Shown: piece by piece, positions 34,254 through 44,407 of the stretch
Layout: every line of letters starts with the position of its first letter
Numbering within the stretch: the stretch's first letter is position 1
Assembly (NCBI GenBank): GCA_019454045.1
Contig: SKCR01038142.1
Coordinates: 1 to 64,000 of the forward strand
DNA: 64,000 nt
Source of the DNA: Zanthoxylum bungeanum
Taxonomy: Eukaryota; Streptophyta; Magnoliopsida; Sapindales; Rutaceae
Direction of reading: 5' to 3'
Made by a program: the position numbers and the translations under genes
Notes under the pieces: generated by a model
Databases searched by the model: none
Told to the model about the DNA's origin: nothing
The model's input: the letters and a program-made list of their open reading frames with translations, nothing else

Positions 34254-36785
34254 CCAACTCTATCTCACGAATTTTTATCATTTTTCTAACTGAATACTCA
34301 AATTCACTATACATCATAACTTTAGTTTTAAACGTCTATAACTCTTTACATGCATATATTATACTAGGCATATTATATGTTACACAACATTCTCTGACAC
34401 TGTCTGAACTGAACTTTGACTCGACCTGGTGGACCAAAATCCTCTAGCGACTGCCATCAGTATCCATCCCCTCGAGCTCGTCCTCCGAGAATACCTGCAA
34501 AATAAGAAATTGGGAGTGGGGGTTAGACCATTTGTATGATCTAAGTGAGTGGAGGATTTAAAATGAAAACTGAAATGCTATTTTGAAAATACTTGGTTCT
34601 AAATCCAGAATTCTCCCAGGAAAACAGTCTTATATAAAACTCTTTTCTTGTCTGAAAACTGTGAACTCTTTTTCTGAAAACCTTGTCTGAAATCTCTTTT
34701 ATAAAACTTATCTTTTCTGAAAGTTTTTTTATAAATCTATTGTTTCTAAAAAACTTTTCTTTCTAGAAAAGCACTATATAAAAAACTATCTTTGAAAATC
34801 CGTGTCTGAAAACTATTTCTGAAAACCGATCTCTGTCTCTGAAAACGTGACGTATAGGGGCGTTACGTATCGCCATCCCCCAATAGGCCTAACTAGAGCC
34901 AGGAATGTAAATCCATGACTTCGGGGCGTTACGTATCACCGTCCCCTAAAGCATGCCACTCATGTCCATGAAACTAGTGGTCTTGGGGCATTACGTATCG
35001 CCGTCCCCAAAGCCACTGAACTAGAACTGGGGGTGCGGATCTATGCTACCCTCCAAGCTCTGAAACTAGGATATAGGGGCATCTATCATCTATAGTCCTG
35101 AACTAGGATCTAGGGGCGTTACGTATAGATGTCCCCCAATCCTCTACATGTGCATATGTCATCCGTCAATTCTATGTCTGTATCTAGTTTACATATCAGA
35201 CTTATTTTTTCCCTATGCCTCGAAATCATAAAATCATACTTTGAAAACATTTCTTTCTCAAACATAACTTAAAACATAATCATTCATGAAATAGCTGTAA
35301 TAAAAATCAACTAACATCCTAAAGCATAAAAATAAGTCTAATATGTAAAATACATCATAAAAATCAACTTTTAGAGAAGTTTGGAATCTGGCCGACATTA
35401 CTCATTTGTTGAAGAAAACACTGGTTCCTGTGATAATCTATAATTGATAACTCGATTATAATGTGAACTGAGGAACGTATTCTCAACTAAATTGAGTCTA
35501 CCTATCCGAGTACTTTTATTATTATCAAAAGACATATCGCAATTATATCATGATGTAATATATATACACAAACTGATACGAGACCCTTAGGGTGGCCTCT
35601 AATGCGCTAGGGTTGAACTGGAATGGATTGAAATTATTTTGGGAAAATTCTATCTTCGCATCGCGACGCATAACCTTACGCGTCGCGACGCGCATGATTT
35701 CAGAAATGAGTTCTTCAAAATTTCCAGTTCGCGTCACGACGTAACTCTGTGCGCATCGTGACGCGTTCATTTCAGAACCAAATATTCACAAATTTCCCAG
35801 TACGTGTCGTGACGCGCGATGAGTTGCGTCGTGACGTGAGGCCAAATTCCGACCTTAACTCCAATTCGCCCAGCCTAGTTTACTCAACATTCATCCCACA
35901 TTTCCTTATTACAACTTCTATTCATCAATCCTATAAAATTGAATGTAAATACTTACTAAACCAACACTCTTTAATTCAATTTAACCCTTTGATCTCATAA
36001 TCATAGTTAGCTCAATACTTAGGGTTTCCCATGTATTTGGTTTTTACTCAACACAATCAATTCCTTGCGAATATATCATTAAATACTATGTTTATTGTGC
36101 TCTTAACATTCTTACATCATTATATCAACAAAACTACTCAATCCAAGATTTGGGTCAAGTGACCTTACCACAATCCACTTGATTTCTTCAAATTCCAAAC
36201 TTCTCAATTGTTGCTCATCTTCTTCCTTGCTTCATCTTCTCCATTCTTCTCTCTTTTCTTTCTTTTCTTCTCTTTTCTTCTTTTTCTTCTATTCTTCTTC
36301 TTATTTTGTTCTTCTCTTTCTCCACGTTTTCTTCTTCATTTTCTTTTCTCATTTTTGTGAAATGATGAATAGTACCCCTCTTATATATTAGGGCTCATTT
36401 GAAATTTTGATTAATGAAGAAAAGTGTAGAAAGTGTGGGATTTATCTAGATAGGTCTGCGGCACTATTTATCCAGATTTGTGACTTGCGTTTTTGATCTA
36501 TTTTTGGTCCAAATTTGGAAAACTATTTAACGCAAAAGTTGTAGGTTTCGATCTCAAATTTTCGACGATATATAATTCATAAATATCGGAGTTCGTATGA
36601 GAAAGTTACGGCCCAAATACTCTAGGCTGTCCGGAGTGTGACACGTACTATCTAGTATCAGAATTTCAAGGAATTCACCGATTTTCCCCAAGGTCATTCC
36701 ATGAGTGTATAAGTATTCAACATACTTATATTATGTAATATTCATCCCAAAATGAAAGAGTAGTCAGGATTTTGCGGTTGTTACA
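34254..36785 (-). repeat. 3' LTR of gypsy G, truncated at its left end
   Basis: The minus strand begins TGTAACAACCGCAAAATCC next to a purine tract and runs to the junction with LTR D. It includes GGGGCGTTACGTATC-like repeats (34855-35130) and three pairs of TCGCGACG-type palindromes (35655-35840). The T-rich open frame near 36180 is low-complexity and is not called. Confidence 0.75.
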
Positions 36786-36971
36786 AATTCTCCCCCCTTA
36801 AATAGGATTCGTCCTCGAATCCTTTCTGGGGCTTAACTCGTAGATTTGTCTTGATTCAAGAATATCTTGTGATTATGATATACATATCTTCCTTAATTTC
36901 CTTACTGCTACTGCTAGAGTTATTTTTCTTTTGGGTTTAAAACTTTTGGAAAACTCTTGTCATACTCCAAC
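36786..36971 (-). other. Gypsy G polypurine tract and 3' internal end
   Basis: 36786-36800 on the minus strand reads TAAGGGGGGAGAATT, a polypurine tract adjoining the LTR. The remaining 170 bases are internal sequence up to the F3 insertion point. Confidence 0.6.
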
Positions 36972-38930
36972 TGTTGGGAAGCGGCCGCGAGTGCGCAATG
37001 GAAAATTAAATAAATCAAATTATGATGCCGCTATCCCTTTGCCCAAGACCTATTTTTTTTATTCTACAAGCCTAGACATGTTACTATATATTCTAAGCAT
37101 AAAAACTCATAAAACATGCAAAGAACATAAACCTAAACATGCTAACTATCATAAGAACTCTAATTAAAATAAAGAAAGAAAAAGACTTACTTGAACCGAA
37201 GACTCCTCTAGTCCTCCCTCTAATCTAAAAGCTTTTCTCGAACTCAGCAAGCTCTTCCACATTCCAAAGAGCCTCCCAAGTGTGTGGCCTCCAAAGGTGC
37301 ACACACCATAGCCAAAACTCAATGGCAAGACTACGCCTTGAGTGCACGGGTATTTTACCCTTGGTGTTAGCCTAGGAAAATACCTCAAAACTTTTAACTC
37401 GAGGTTCCTCTAGTCAATTAGACTTAAAGATCCTCAAAATCAGTGGCTTATTCTTAAACTTTAGAGTTGTTCACTTATATAAACCCAATATATGAAAGGT
37501 TTGGTGCAAAAATTTATGAAGAATTCTTTGGGTTTATATAGGTGCTCCAAAGACAACAAAATTAATTAAGAATCTGATGTGGGATAAATGCTAATTTAAA
37601 CTTAGCCATTGGACCTTAATTTAGTGGTTTAATGAGATTAAAAAACCCTAATAAGAGTTTAGGTCGAATTGGAATTCAAAACAAATAACAAATAAAAAAA
37701 TTACTATTCATGTTACTATTCATGTTACTATTCACATTTTTTTTATTTTTTAATTCCATTTCCCAAAGTGCCCCTATCGTCATTCACAGATCCCTAAGCC
37801 ACTATGGAACCTCATAAATGATATGTTCAATAATTAAACACATTGAACCATTTATGAACAATTCCTACAGCAATCATATATGCTGTTAAATTTATACTGT
37901 GCACGGTTAACTATTGATTTCGATTTTGTTGTGTGTGATCTTTTGGGTTCCCCTCAAATTGGACATGAAATGAATCGTGATAATTTAATCGAACATAAAT
38001 TATCCTCCGATCAGATGGTCGTTCGATTTCAATGACCAAGACTGACATCTAACAACATGCCAAGGCCCTCAAATGAGAAGGAAAGATATATACCCATTAT
38101 GTATGCGATTTACATATGATACGGTCCCTCGCCTCACTGTATCGCCACCGTTTGACCTAGGGTATGGAAAGTGTCTACCCATATAGTCAAAGGTATGATG
38201 TTGATAGTGTCATGAATTGTACTAACCTAAGAATCTCACATGATTCTTCCGTTGCGGCCACAGTCTTAAGCATTGATCACACATATCAACCCGCGAATTG
38301 GAATACTACTCTTATAAGAAAATATTATCCGAGAGAGTGGCGATTCTCTGTTGTATCTTTACAAACTTCATATGTTTCAACAAATGACCCAATCATACCC
38401 TTATGACCAGATCTTTTGAATCGGGGAAGGAGAATGTCAAAGTCATTTGATCCACACATAAGATTGTAAAGACCTCAAGTCCAAGGACTAGTCATACAAT
38501 CGATACATGAAAGTTCTCACAGACACATGTGATAAACACTCCATGTGAAAACTTTCGGCGGTCAGTTCGATGGACACGAGCAACTTATGCATCCAAGTGA
38601 TACACCAAGCAGATGGATCTCCGCTAGTAGCCTATGAGATCGGCTACCCCACTTAAGAGTGGATCATATCATCATGCTAGTCTCTCCGCTTTGTGAACGC
38701 CCAAATTGTTCATAAAACTATGACTAGGAATGTTTGAGAGTAATGATTCTCATAAGGCGTGGAAGCCATCATCTTATTACTCCAAGGGCTTTATTATAGC
38801 GTTTGATGATTCATATAATTTATGTAAGACACGTATAATAAAGATTACCATTTTATTAATTAATGAAAATATTACAAATATATGTTCTTATAGCCCATCC
38901 ACAGGTTGGGTATAGGGCATATCCCTAACA
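36972..38930 (-). repeat. 3' LTR of copia F3 (complete)
   Basis: The minus strand begins TGTTAGGGATATGCCC after the purine tract GTGCAAGTGGGAGAT and ends CGCTTCCCAACA; 1959 bp. It aligns with 53802-55309. It contains a NotI-type GCGGCCGC block at its end. Confidence 0.87.
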
Positions 38931-38943
38931 ATCTCCCACTTGC

Positions 38944-40078
38944 ACTATAGCCAACTAGTATGAATCTGGACATCATACTCCCGGGTGTGCCTATCATGCT
39001 TTTGTTGAGTCATCCCTTTAGTCAGAGAATCTGTAAGATTATCTTCTGTGGGTATTTTCTCTATAATAACTTATTTTCTCTCAACAATCTCCTAAGTACC
39101 TGCTTGGATTTCTGGTGGGACCTTGGTTCCTTTGATTGAGCAATGGCGCCCGAGTTTTCACAGTACATTGTGACGCCATTCTTTATCGCGGGAAGCACTT
39201 CTAGTTCCGTGATGAACTTCTTTATCCATACCGCTTCTTTAGCTGCCTCAGATGTTGCATTATACTCGGCTTCAGTGGTGGAGTCTGATGTAGTTGACTG
39301 CTTTGAGCTTTTCCAACTGACAACTCCGTCATTCAAAGTAAACAGATATCCTATTTGCGATCTAATGTCATCCCTATCGGTCTGAAAGCTCTTATCATAG
39401 TATTCAATGACTTTCATCTCAAAACAATCTCCGTATGTCAAAAACATTTCCTTAGTTCTTCTCAGATACTTGAGGATTGTTTTGACAACTGCCCAATGTT
39501 GCTCACCAGGATTTACCTGATACCTGCTCGTTATGCTAAGAGCATAAGAGACATCAGGTCTTGTACATAGCATGGCGTACATGATCGATCCTATTGCTGA
39601 AGCATAAGGGATCCTACTCATACGCTCTCTATCTGAAGAAGTATGTGGATATTGCTCCTTACATAATTTGATTCTATGACAAGTAGGTAAATTACCTCTT
39701 TTGGAATCTTCCATTTTGAATCTTTTCAAAACTTTATCTATGTACGTAGATTGAGAAAGTCCTAACAACCTCATAGATCTATTGCAATAGATCTTAATGC
39801 CGATGATGTAGGCTGTTTCTCCCAAATCTTTCATGGAGAAATTCTAAGATAACCATTGCTTGGTGGCTTGCATCATGGGAATATCATTCCCGATGATTAA
39901 TATGTCATCGACATATAATACAAGAAATACAACATCACTCCCACTACTTTTCCTGTAAACACAAGGCTCGTCTATATTTTTGATGAAATCAAATTCTTTG
40001 ATTGTCTCATCAAATCGTATATTCCAACTTCTGGAGGCTTGCTTGAGTCCATAAATGGATCGTTTAAGCTTGCACACT
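38944..40078 (-). pseudogene. Copia F3 polyprotein, C-terminal part (RT end and RNase H)
   Basis: Reading leftwards from the B insertion: RT with YGLKQASRSWN and the catalytic YVDD (about 39910-39899), a stop/frameshift at about 39840, the RT thumb, and RNase H with DSTTEAEYNATSEAAKEAVW (about 39240). A frameshift near 39090 ends the long frame and the C-terminus decays to about 38944. It joins 49637-52418 across element B: with B and one target copy removed, the reading frame is continuous at the junction. Confidence 0.9.
40074..40078. other. Left target-site duplication of element B
   Basis: ACACT, identical to 49637-49641. A perfect 5-bp duplication is the size expected for Ty3/gypsy integration and fixes the ends of B. 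Confidence 0.95.
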
Positions 40079-40080
40079 TG

Positions 40081-40114
40081 ATGAGTGGTATTTATATCAC
40101 TATTTCCCACTCAT
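40081..40114 (+). other. Inverted repeat at the LTR start
   Basis: ATGAGTGG pairs with CCACTCAT across an 18-base loop. The related LTR C has ATGAGCGG and CCGCCCAT, a matched T:A to C:G change within the stem (plus one mismatch), which supports pairing. Confidence 0.6.
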
Positions 40115-40386
40115 TTAATCTAATATTTTGTATAGTTTCTTGAGTTTTGTGAATGTTTTGATGTGTTTTATTGTTATTTTGCAGATAAATAAAGTTTGGA
40201 CAGCACTGGAGGCAATTTGGGGCAAAACCGGAGAAAAATGCGTCAACAGGGATATTTTAGTCTTTTTCGCATCGCGCCGCCAGACCTTCCGCGTCGCGAC
40301 GCCCAGCGTGAGCCGAATCTGCTAACATGCGCCTGGTCAACGGTCAACAATTTGAGAAGTTTTGACTTTGCTAAAATGCGCCGTGC

Positions 40387-40902
40387 CACGTGTCACCATC
40401 ACAACGAATCTGCTAACGTGCGCCGTGCCACGTGTAAACATCATATGCTGCCGACACTTTGACTTGACACGTGTCGCCTTGTCATCAGCCATGTCAGCAG
40501 TCAACGAGTCAACTCGCCATGTGTCACGCCACGTCATCAGCCACGTCACAAGGTCAACTAAGTCAACTTGACACCTCAGCATCAGCCAATCACCGCCTGA
40601 CACGTGTCGCCACGTGTCGCAATCCTATTGTGCCGACAATTGCAACACACGCCAACACACGCCAGCGCCACGTCATCGCCACATCAGCGCCACGTCATCG
40701 CCACATCAGCATGACGTCATCAATGACGTCATCACAATAATTGAGTCTTAGCCGCCTTGACACGTGTCGCGTGAACAGTCAGCCGCCATGCCACGTGTCG
40801 CCTTCTCAGCGTGCCACGTCGACAAACAGTGACAAATCCAGCGTCGCGACGCTGAGGTCCTTGGCGTCGCGACGCCCGAACAGTGAAAATTCTGCCTATA
40901 AA
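40387..40902 (+). promoter_or_regulatory. LTR promoter of B: ACGT-core array and TATA box
   Basis: I count about 15 ACGT cores between 40387 and 40820, seven of them full CACGTG G-boxes, with a tandem TGACGTCA pair at about 40713-40731. TATAAA lies at 40897-40902, below a pair of GCGTCGCGACGC palindromes. Plant bZIP factors of abscisic-acid and stress pathways bind such sites. The array is identical or nearly so in the 3' LTR. Confidence 0.7.
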
Positions 40903-41210
40903 TTCAGCGCGAAATTTTAGATTTCAAGACACCTCTCTCTCTCTTGATTTCTCTCTCTAGAGAGAGTTTCTCTCTCTAGAATTTTTATTTTTTAGTTTTT
41001 TTTATTTTTAGTTTTGTAATTTATTTTAATTACCATTTGTAATAATAGTAATTTAATTTTTACTTTTTACTTTTTACAGTGTTTACTATTCATGAGAAAG
41101 TAGTTTCCCAGCTAGGGTGAAAGGTAATTCTTTTACTGTTACTATTTAGATTAATCTCCCTTAAAAATAATATATTTACTATTTAAAATACTGATTAATA
41201 AGGATACCGC

Positions 41211-41342
41211 CAGATTGGTCGGTTGATAAATTTATTTTGGTACCGCCTTTATGGCTGGATTATGGACAAATATTACCGCCTATATGGCTGGTTGGACTTA
41301 ATTGGACTTAATCAGGATACCGCCAGATTGGTCGGTTGGTTA
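41211..41342 (+). repeat. Four bulged stem-loop units in the transcribed LTR part
   Basis: Each unit has ACCGCC, a five-base loop (AGATT, TTTAT, TATAT, AGATT) and GGTCGGT or GGCTGG(T): a six-base-pair stem with one bulged base. The bulge position shifts between units while pairing is kept. The same array is present in the LTRs of A, D and (more degenerate) C. Confidence 0.7.
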
Positions 41343-42247
41343 AATAATATCACAAGTTTATATATTATTTTATGGGAGATATCTAAATTAGTAGTAGTAA
41401 AAGTAATTCCTTTTACCTTAGCATTTTATTTTATTGTAATTTATTTTTCAGCATTTTTACTTTATGTCTTTTACTTTTCAGTTATTAGCCCTAGTTATGT
41501 GTTGTAACTAAATAGTTATCTGGGGTTGTGAAGAATTTCAATATCACCAGTTTATAAGGGTTAGATTATAGTTTGGGTAATATAATGATTTATTTATTGA
41601 GTCTTAATCTTAATGCTTTTTATTAACCGATCACTAATAAAATTGATTAGGTAAACTTAAAATGAACTAGACATAGAGATTTTAAGTTTAAAACCTTAGA
41701 CTCAATAGCCCACGATCTTCCTTGAGGATAGATAACCCTTTAATAGATTTCCTTACAGGATAGGAATATACCTGTCGGGCGAGGGTAGCCATAATTGGAA
41801 CTTAATCTTAATGAATCCAGATAATGTGGTTGACATAGGAATATGGTTCAATTGGGTTATACTGGGTATTTGTGTCTGACCATCGACAGATGCTTTCGCA
41901 TAATTTCGTGTTCCAGGTTAATAAATCATTGTATTTCCTAACTATAAAATAATCACTTCATCATTAAAATGATATTGGAATAAATCACAACCCTAGATCT
42001 TTGTGTCTTTTGTTATTTTCCTTAGTATTTTCTTTTGTCTTTTTATTTATTTATTTATTTTGTAAAACCACTTTCAACCAATCAAACAATCATTCTCTTA
42101 TCCCTTTAATTAGATATTTGTAAATAAATAGATTCAATAATTAATAACAACAGTAGGAATTAAGTCCTCGTGGGATCGATATTTTTATACTACTTGAACG
42201 ATACGTGCGCTTGCGTTATACGTGTGTGTTTACGCCGGTCAAGTTTT

Positions 42248-42265
42248 TGGCGCCGTTGCCGGGGA
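42248..42265 (+). other. Primer-binding site of element B (tRNA-Asp)
   Basis: TGGCGCCGTTGCCGGGGA, a perfect complement of the plant tRNA-Asp 3' end including CCA (tRNA sequence recalled). It begins six bases after the LTR. Confidence 0.9.
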
Positions 42266-42359
42266 CTTATATTTCTTGAGTTGTTAATTTTGAAGCTATC
42301 TAATTTACTTATATCTAATTTTCTTTCTTTTATTTTGTAATTTTTATTTCTTTTGTTTT

Positions 42360-42362
42360 CAG
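42360..42362 (+). promoter_or_regulatory. Splice-acceptor-like site before the first ORF of B
   Basis: TTCTTTTGTTTTCAG followed by GTG and the ATG at 42375. It corresponds to 30234-30236 in A. Confidence 0.5.
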
Positions 42363-42374
42363 GTGATTAAAAAA

Positions 42375-43616
42375 ATGGAACACTACTGGGAGATTGAAAA
42401 ATTACAAGCGTTACAAGAAGATACACCCCAAATCTGGGAGCAACAGTCCGGTTTTCTGAGGCCTGTTGTTGAGCCCAATGACTATCACTGGATGACAGAA
42501 CCAAGCAATGCTACATTTGTTCATCAGAACGAAATGGGGAGATGTGTTATTTGTGATAGTAACCACCCGAGCGATCAATGTATATATCGATCAGAGTGGG
42601 AGAATTTCTGGAGACAATCATGGTACGAAGAGCCATCACATTTCACAGAACCACATTTTTCATCTTATCCACCATCTTCATTCGATCCTTATCAACAACC
42701 AGAACCATCAGATGAAGATCAATTGATTCACATGTTCAAAGAACAGACAGCTCAATTTGATGCACAAATTCAGAGTCAAACAGAATCCATACAGAGAATG
42801 ACAGATCAGATCAGACAATTCACAGAAAACCAGAACTATATACCTCAAGAACCAATTTCAGATGACACTGATGTAGCCTTCGAGTACCAATCATTTTATA
42901 ATGACACCTTAACAGAGGAGGAGGCTGAGCAGTATCAACAACCAGAGGTATCAGTTCAGGAACCCGAACCGGCAAAGTCTCGATTTGATTTCTATTATTC
43001 AGATTCTGACGAGGATGAAGCTGAAATATTTGTGCCAACTGCATCAAAAATTGAGGATGGAATTCTGTATCCTCAAAATGAAGATCTTGGAGATTCCATT
43101 GCACAAATGTTTGAAGAAGATCTACCTGAGCCAATCATTTCAACCAGATCAGAGGATGAAGACCTAAAATCTAACATTTCTTTTCAGGTTGACAATTTTG
43201 AAACATGTATTTCACAGATGACAGATGAAGAGCTTAATGCAGAAATTTTCAAATACATCTGTGAAGAAAAGGTGGAGCAAGAAGCAGAGCAAATAGAAGA
43301 GCAAATATCTGACCTTATTAAAGATCCAGAGCATTCAGGAGAAACATCGCTGTTTTGGGGAGTACAAATCAAAGAAACCACTCAGAAGCTTGACAAAATG
43401 GAATTTCCATTCCAAGTCAAGCACCATACGAGACCTCCTGATTTTCTTTCTTTCTTTGCAGGAACCACTGGAGCAACAAAGATTAAAAAGGTGGCACGAG
43501 CACTGATTGAGACAAAATTCTTTTTGCCACTTTACCGTTGGAAGAGACCCTTCAAAAGCAACGCTCACGGGATTGTCTTTGATAGGACATCCAAAACGAC
43601 ACTGAAACCTCCTTAA
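42375..43616 (+). CDS. Acidic Gag-tail-like protein of element B (413 aa)
   Basis: An open frame of 413 codons from ATG 42375 (the frame extends four codons up to a GTG). A zinc-knuckle variant CVICDSNHPSDQC (residues 57-69; C-x2-C-x3-H-x4-C) is followed by a Pro/aromatic linker, a Gln-rich coil at about residues 120-155 and then about 180 Glu/Asp-rich residues (for example DSDEDEAEIF). Knuckle then Gln-coil matches the order in the C-terminal half of Athila-type Gag, including the remnant in A, but the capsid domain is missing and no protease follows. It could bind RNA through the knuckle and join particles built by a helper Gag; that is inference. The frame is undamaged, consistent with B's recent insertion. 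Confidence 0.75.
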   Translation: MEHYWEIEKLQALQEDTPQIWEQQSGFLRPVVEPNDYHWMTEPSNATFVHQNEMGRCVICDSNHPSDQCIYRSEWENFWRQSWYEEPSHFTEPHFSSYPPSSFDPYQQPEPSDEDQLIHMFKEQTAQFDAQIQSQTESIQRMTDQIRQFTENQNYIPQEPISDDTDVAFEYQSFYNDTLTEEEAEQYQQPEVSVQEPEPAKSRFDFYYSDSDEDEAEIFVPTASKIEDGILYPQNEDLGDSIAQMFEEDLPEPIISTRSEDEDLKSNISFQVDNFETCISQMTDEELNAEIFKYICEEKVEQEAEQIEEQISDLIKDPEHSGETSLFWGVQIKETTQKLDKMEFPFQVKHHTRPPDFLSFFAGTTGATKIKKVARALIETKFFLPLYRWKRPFKSNAHGIVFDRTSKTTLKPP

Positions 43617-43658
43617 CAGATGAATTTCAGTCACGTCTGGCTGAAGACGAAAAATTTA

Positions 43659-43685
43659 GCGCTAGCAGGGAGGCAACCCATGCAA
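43659..43685 (+). repeat. Conserved post-pol motif of B
   Basis: GCGCTAGCAGGGAGGCAACC followed by CATGCAA, identical to A. It lies just after the ORF although B has no pol, showing that pol was deleted and the flanking block kept. Confidence 0.75.
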
Positions 43686-43748
43686 TTTGTTGTAATTTAT
43701 TTATTTATTTATTTGTGTGTGTGAACTTTTTGATTTGTGTTATTTTTG

Positions 43749-43751
43749 CAG
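43749..43751 (+). promoter_or_regulatory. Second splice-acceptor-like site of B
   Basis: GTGTTATTTTTGCAG, then a short ATG frame that stops after about 20 codons. It matches the site before A's 161-aa ORF. Confidence 0.45.
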
Positions 43752-43929
43752 GAAAAAATTAAAATGGAATTTATCAGGACAAAGCAAGCCAGTACAAGCG
43801 GGATTTTCAAAATAAAAAATTGACAAAATCACGAAGATACAAAGTTGATCCAGAAAAGACAGCCGAGTAAGAAGTCTACTTTTGGGACGCGTCCCTATGG
43901 ATTCATCTGTCGCAAGACATGGTTTTGCC

Positions 43930-43953
43930 AAAAAAAAAAAAAAAAAAAAAAAA
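43930..43953 (+). repeat. Poly-A tract
   Basis: Twenty-four A in a row inside B, between the second acceptor and the proline-rich ORF. It could be the tail of an inserted cDNA or a slippage product. Confidence 0.85.
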
Positions 43954-44110
43954 TCCCTAAAAATTACCGAGCGTCGCGACGCACGACCAATTTCAGCGTC
44001 GCGACACTGGTTTGTTTACAAGCCTAAAACCAGCAGCCACCACGCACAGATCACTCCTCCTCTTCACAGATCTCACCATTTTCTCTCAACCCAGAAACCA
44101 GAAACCCACC

Positions 44111-44407
44111 ATGGCCGAGCCACCAAGCCGAGACACCGCACCACCACCGCCGAGATCTACCAAGCCGACCCACTGCCGAGAAGCCAACACCCAAGCCCAC
44201 CAAAACCGAGACCCAAAACTGAGCCTCAACACCGAGAACCGCCTCACCACCACGAGTGTTAGCCACCATCACCGAGAGATCCACCAGCCGCATCAACAAC
44301 CACCGCAAGCCAACCCACCGAGAGCCATCCTTGCCGTGAGCAAATCTTCACCAGCCGAGATCCACCAGCCGCAACCATCGCCAAACCAAACCGTCCAGCC
44401 ACCGTGA
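44111..44407 (+). CDS. Proline/histidine-rich ORF of element B (98 aa), uncertain
   Basis: The ATG sits in a strong context (CACCATGG) after a pyrimidine-rich leader that resembles a plant 5' untranslated region. The product is low-complexity and rich in Pro, His, Gln and Thr, encoded by imperfect repeats of CCGAGATCCACCAGCCG. No domain is recognised. High GC sets it apart from its AT-rich surroundings, so it may be a captured gene fragment; equally it may be non-coding repeat expansion. It is absent from A. Confidence 0.35.
   Translation: MAEPPSRDTAPPPPRSTKPTHCREANTQAHQNRDPKLSLNTENRLTTTSVSHHHREIHQPHQQPPQANPPRAILAVSKSSPAEIHQPQPSPNQTVQPP

Larger units (their letters stand above)
40079..42241 (+). 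repeat. 5' LTR of element B
   Basis: Begins TGATGAGTGG and ends CGCCGGTCA. In order: a terminal hairpin (40081-40114), palindromes at 40291, 40841 and 40864, the ACGT array (40387-40820), TATA box (40897), a CT-rich initiator region with an inverted CTCTCTAGAGAG, and four bulged hairpins (41211-41342). Confidence 0.95.

Noticed and set aside
36179..36391. Ser/Phe-rich 70-codon frame
   Set aside because: Made of TTCTTC-type pyrimidine runs near the TATA region of a minus-strand LTR; no coding signature.
41223..41507. 94-codon open frame in the 5' LTR of B (repeated at 48618-48902)
   Set aside because: It lies in the hairpin and AT-rich part of the LTR; hydrophobic low-complexity product, explained by LTR duplication.
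44111..44407. Assigning the Pro-rich ORF to a cell-wall extensin or similar
   Set aside because: No Ser-Pro4 repeats or signal peptide; composition alone does not support a named function.
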